Below, in pieces: positions 61,785 to 64,000 of a DNA stretch of 64,000 nt (its first letter is position 1; the number at the start of each line of letters is the position of its first letter). Source of the stretch: Megasphaera hominis (GTDB lineage Bacteria > Bacillota > Negativicutes > Veillonellales > Megasphaeraceae); contig NZ_JACOGK010000006.1 of assembly GCF_014269395.1 (NCBI RefSeq), positions 37,443 through 101,442 on the forward strand. The letters run 5' to 3'. The notes under the pieces are model-generated. The model had not been told where the DNA came from. It ran no database searches and saw only the letters and a list, made by a program, of their open reading frames with translations. The position numbers were made by a program, and so were the translations under genes.

Positions 61785-61800
61785 CTTTACTAAAGTAAAG
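61785..61800. promoter_or_regulatory. Inverted repeat upstream of the his operon
   Basis: CTTTACT and AGTAAAG are perfect 7-base arms around AA, 44 bases before the hisZ start. Its place in the promoter region makes it a candidate operator for a histidine repressor. I see no T-box or histidine-rich leader peptide. Confidence 0.45.
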
Positions 61801-61862
61801 TATTGCCGTTTAAAATTGTACCACATACGGAAATAAATAAAAAGGGGTTTTACAAAAATTAT

Positions 61863-62069
61863 TCATTCCTCTGCTGCCGCAGAATGGATGATTTTTTTTA
61901 CGGATTTTTCAAACTTTGGCCGGGGCACCATAACCCGGTGGCCACAGCCACAACAACGGATGACAAAGTCAACCCCTATGCGCAATACTTCCCATTCATT
62001 TGAACCACAGGGATGTGCTTTTTTTAATTGAACCACATCGCCTATGTGGTAGCGTACAAAATCAGCCAT
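61863..62069 (-). CDS. DUF951 family small protein
   Basis: 68 residues. The pattern 'RYHIGDVVQLKKAHPCGSNE' then 'WEVLRIGVDFVIRCCGCGHR' and 'VMVPRPKFEKSVK' is that of DUF951 (YyzM-like), small beta-rich proteins with Cys residues that may bind zinc. In many Firmicutes the gene is near chromosome partition or mechanosensitive-channel genes; here it stands alone. An AGGAGG site precedes the ATG. The function is not known. Confidence 0.85.
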   Translation of the reverse strand: MADFVRYHIGDVVQLKKAHPCGSNEWEVLRIGVDFVIRCCGCGHRVMVPRPKFEKSVKKIIHSAAAEE

Positions 62070-62286
62070 GCCATCTACCTCCTTATTTGCGGCTGCCGGC
62101 AGTCTCTGCCGTACAACCGGCTATACGTTTATGTTACTTCAAATGTACGTGCCGTGCAAGGGCAGAAACAGGCCTGCCCTAGTCACTCCCTGCGTTATGT
62201 GATAGTATAAGAAATATAAGGCTATGGGCCCGGCTCGTATGGCCGCCGGCCCGGCTGATTACTTTGTATAATTCGGAGGTATACCG

Positions 62287-62568
62287 ATGTCACAATTGCC
62301 TGAACCTAAAACCTGCCGGACAGCCTTCCTGTTCCTGTATACGCTGGGTGGCTGCTGTTCTGTAGCCTGTGTCGCCCTCCTCGCCTGGGTGGCCTTTTGC
62401 ATTGCCATGGAAAAGCCCCCCTTGGCATCTGTCGCGTTTTTATCCTCCTTGCCTACAGCTGCTATTTTTATAATCATCATCGCGATCATGATCATCGGTG
62501 TAGCCGCTTGGCAATGGGGCGCAAAATATCACCAGCTATATGAGGAATACATGACGAAACAGAGGTAA
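62287..62568 (+). CDS. Small two-helix membrane protein
   Basis: 93 residues, not recognised. Two hydrophobic helices (about 13-40 and 51-76, the second with a run of Ile) are joined by 'EKPPLASVAFL' and followed by a charged tail 'YHQLYEEYMTKQR'. A CGGAGG site lies seven or eight bases before the ATG. Its stop lies six bases before the DUF1700 start, so the two are co-transcribed. Confidence 0.7.
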   Translation: MSQLPEPKTCRTAFLFLYTLGGCCSVACVALLAWVAFCIAMEKPPLASVAFLSSLPTAAIFIIIIAIMIIGVAAWQWGAKYHQLYEEYMTKQR

Positions 62569-62574
62569 GTGGTT

Positions 62575-63303
62575 ATGCGAAAGTCTGAATTTATGGATCT
62601 CTTGAAATATTATTTCCGCAAGGCTGACAAGGATGACCTGAAAGGGATCATCGAAGACTGTGAAGAACAGTTCCGGTTAGGTGCGAAAGAGGGAAAATCA
62701 GAAGAAGAAATATGCGTTAAGCTCGGTTCGCCAAAGAATATTTACCGCTATTATATGGGCAAGCCTATTGTTCCCGAAGACAATCCCCGTCTGCCTAACG
62801 ATGACTTTGACGCACGCCGTCGTCCCAAGCGGGAGCCTTACGATTGGGAAAAGGATGAAGACCTCTTACGCCGGCGCCAGCAGAGCCAGCAATACTATCG
62901 CACAGAAGCTCCTGCAGCCCCGGCAGAAAGAGACAGCGCCCGTAGAGCGGCGCCGTCACGCCGCCGTGCCCGCCGTTTCGGAAACGACAAAAGCGACACC
63001 TTTACCTGGTCCGATAACGACGGTCTGGCTAAAGCAGGCAGTACGGTCTTACGCCCTGTCTTTAGCCTGCTGGGAACACTCTTTACGTTGCTCAGCGGCA
63101 TCCTCTATGCCGTCCTGCTCATGGCCGTTATGGCAGGCCTCTTTATGTTCATTATGCCAACGTATCTCTTTTTTGGTCTCGTTCCCATTCCCCCTTTATC
63201 CTTAAAAACGATTATTTTCACTATTCTTGCCCTTCTTTTTGCAGGCCTGGCAGCCAGTGCGGCAAGTTCTGCTTGCCATGCCGCAGCCCGGGGAAGGAGG
63301 TAA
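62575..63303 (+). CDS. DUF1700 (HAAS-type) membrane protein
   Basis: 242 residues from the ATG at 62575. The N-terminal 65 residues match the DUF1700/HAAS pattern: 'KSEFMDLLKYYFRKADKDDL', 'DCEEQFRLGAKEGKSEEEIC', 'LGSPKNIYRYYM'. A charged, Arg-rich linker (about 80-145) leads to two or three hydrophobic helices (about 160-240). Such proteins are usually beside a PadR-type regulator and are thought to sense envelope state; no PadR is present here. GTG 62569 is an alternative start. Confidence 0.8.
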   Translation: MRKSEFMDLLKYYFRKADKDDLKGIIEDCEEQFRLGAKEGKSEEEICVKLGSPKNIYRYYMGKPIVPEDNPRLPNDDFDARRRPKREPYDWEKDEDLLRRRQQSQQYYRTEAPAAPAERDSARRAAPSRRRARRFGNDKSDTFTWSDNDGLAKAGSTVLRPVFSLLGTLFTLLSGILYAVLLMAVMAGLFMFIMPTYLFFGLVPIPPLSLKTIIFTILALLFAGLAASAASSACHAAARGRR

Positions 63304-63309
63304 TACGTT

Positions 63310-63780
63310 GTGCTCAAAACCTTACTTTGCCTGTTTCTCTCTGGCGTGTTTGCTTTTATGGGCCTCAGCGCCTATGAAAGCAGCGATGCCCTGCCTATGA
63401 AACAATGGCTGGCCTATTACAGCACGTACCAAACCATGAAGTCAACGGGCACCCTGGATGATAAAAACAAGCTGGTCCTGCTCAACCGCCTGTGTCTGCT
63501 TTATCCCGACCGGGCCGCTATCTACAAAGCTGAATTCAAAGGCCAGTTTGGTGATTTGGAAAAGCAGCAGGAAGAAAAAGCCGCTAAAGAAGAAGCGGCA
63601 GCAGCCAAAGAAAAAGAAGACGCCGCCATTGCCGAACGACGGCGCGAACAGCTTTCTGAAGCCAAGAACCGCTTAGAACAGGAAATCCAGGAAAAGAAGC
63701 AGGAAATTCAGAAACGGCAAACACAGAAACAAACGACGACTACACCAAAGGCAAGCGATACGAGTACCTCTACGCGCTAA
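63310..63780 (+). CDS. Membrane-anchored coiled-coil protein
   Basis: 156 residues from a GTG start nine bases after AAGGAGG. An N-terminal helix (about 3-22, 'TLLCLFLSGVFAFMGLSAYE') is a signal or membrane anchor. Residues about 80-140 are a charged Glu/Lys/Ala/Gln coiled coil, and the C-terminus is Thr/Ser-rich. Six bases separate it from the DUF1700 gene. I do not recognise a family. It may act in the cell envelope with its two upstream neighbours. Confidence 0.7.
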   Translation: MLKTLLCLFLSGVFAFMGLSAYESSDALPMKQWLAYYSTYQTMKSTGTLDDKNKLVLLNRLCLLYPDRAAIYKAEFKGQFGDLEKQQEEKAAKEEAAAAKEKEDAAIAERRREQLSEAKNRLEQEIQEKKQEIQKRQTQKQTTTTPKASDTSTSTR

Positions 63781-63864
63781 GGCCTATAACAAAAGCCCGG
63801 TCAGGCTAAAAATGAACCGCTCCCCGTCAAGTAGACAGAGCAAAAAATAAAACATGTACTTATT

Positions 63865-63893
63865 ACTGCCACCGATATCCGGTGGCAGTTTTT
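63865..63893 (+). terminator. Terminator-like hairpin inside the IS end
   Basis: A perfect 10-bp stem (63865-63874 with 63880-63889) followed by TTTTT. It may block outside transcription from entering the transposase region. Confidence 0.6.
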
Positions 63894-64000
63894 ATGCTGC
63901 CACGTAATAGTTATTGTGCTTTTCCATCGGGGTTACTACACCCAGTTTTCTCTGTAAACGCTTAGTATTGTAATAGCCAATGTAATCTTCAATCATTGCA
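63892..64000 (-). CDS. IS3-family transposase OrfB, C-terminal part
   Basis: The last 35 residues read 'MIEDYIGYYNTKRLQRKLG' then 'VVTPMEKHNNYYVAA' and stop. The D-Y-I-x-Y-Y-N-x-x-R-x-Q-x-K-L-G-x-x-x-P pattern is the normal end of IS3/IS150 OrfB integrase-type transposases, downstream of the catalytic DDE residues. The rest lies beyond the window. Confidence 0.85.
   Translation of the reverse strand, partial: AMIEDYIGYYNTKRLQRKLGVVTPMEKHNNYYVAA

Larger units (their letters stand above)
63811..64000 (-). mobile_element. End of an IS3-family insertion sequence
   Basis: The partial transposase at 63892 and the end-like sequence beginning near 63811 (GAACCGCTCCCCGTCAAGTA) fit the terminal region of an IS3-family (IS150-like) element that runs off the right edge. 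The other end and any target duplication are outside the window. Confidence 0.65.

Noticed and set aside
1..64000. CRISPR array, rRNA operon or prophage
   Set aside because: No regularly spaced repeats, no rRNA sequence and no phage structural genes were seen.

Overview
The window looks like chromosomal DNA of a diderm Firmicute of the Negativicutes, most like the Megasphaera/Veillonellaceae group. This is inferred from the gene mix: T-box and glycine riboswitches and a CcpN plus PEP-synthase-regulator pair, as in Firmicutes, together with PssA/Psd phospholipid genes, an [FeFe]-hydrogenase maturase and moderate G+C. No 16S rRNA is present, so the assignment rests on style and content only. 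Most genes are on the minus strand.

Layout. 1-3455: a secreted alpha/beta hydrolase (cut by the left edge) with an MFS exporter, and a divergent iron-sulfur aldo/keto reductase. 3521-9576: a catabolic cluster of a LarA-like isomerase, an IlvD dehydratase, a six-helix transporter, a nitrilase and a GntR regulator, with a near-consensus promoter and two matching candidate operators. 9681-11665: tRNA-Leu and an alanine/glycine symporter behind a tandem glycine riboswitch and terminator. 11684-18012: envelope and lipid genes (surE, a GT2 glycosyltransferase, pssA, psd, a WecG/TagA transferase), then recG. 18149-18340: rpmB. 18433-29527: ppsA, ccpN and ppsR, followed by an unusual operon of a 1629-residue multidomain protein (HD, helical repeats, nucleotidyltransferase, GNAT-like, phosphoribosyltransferase-like), an LDH/MDH-fold protein and a tandem flavodoxin-fold protein. 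29883-33930: a class A PBP, a membrane metallophosphoesterase and an unrecognised protein. 34055-37495: a second IlvD/Edd dehydratase and guaB. 37745-44428: a five-gene operon that looks like a divergent Hsp70 machine (GrpE-like, Hsp70 with an extra beta domain, AAA+ ATPase, degenerate J-like protein, single-pass membrane protein). 44717-45250: tRNA-Ser and an unassigned structured RNA. 45294-49621: trmB, ftsW-like, uraA and hydE, behind a consensus promoter and a possible attenuator. 49837-51897: a T-box-controlled iron-sulfur reductase and MetQ lipoprotein. 51987-61740: a complete hisZGDCBHAF(IE) operon followed by a HAD phosphatase that could fill the missing histidinol-phosphatase step, and a 3-hydroxyacyl-CoA dehydrogenase-like gene. 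61863-63780: a DUF951 protein and a small envelope-type cluster with a DUF1700 protein. From about 63811 to the right edge: the end of an IS3-family element.

The strongest candidates for undescribed biology are the divergent Hsp70/AAA+ operon, the giant multidomain operon next to ppsR/ccpN, the nitrilase/LarA/IlvD regulon, the structured RNA near 45.1 kb, and the leader terminator of trmB. Assignments were made by reading motifs and gene context; no database search was run.
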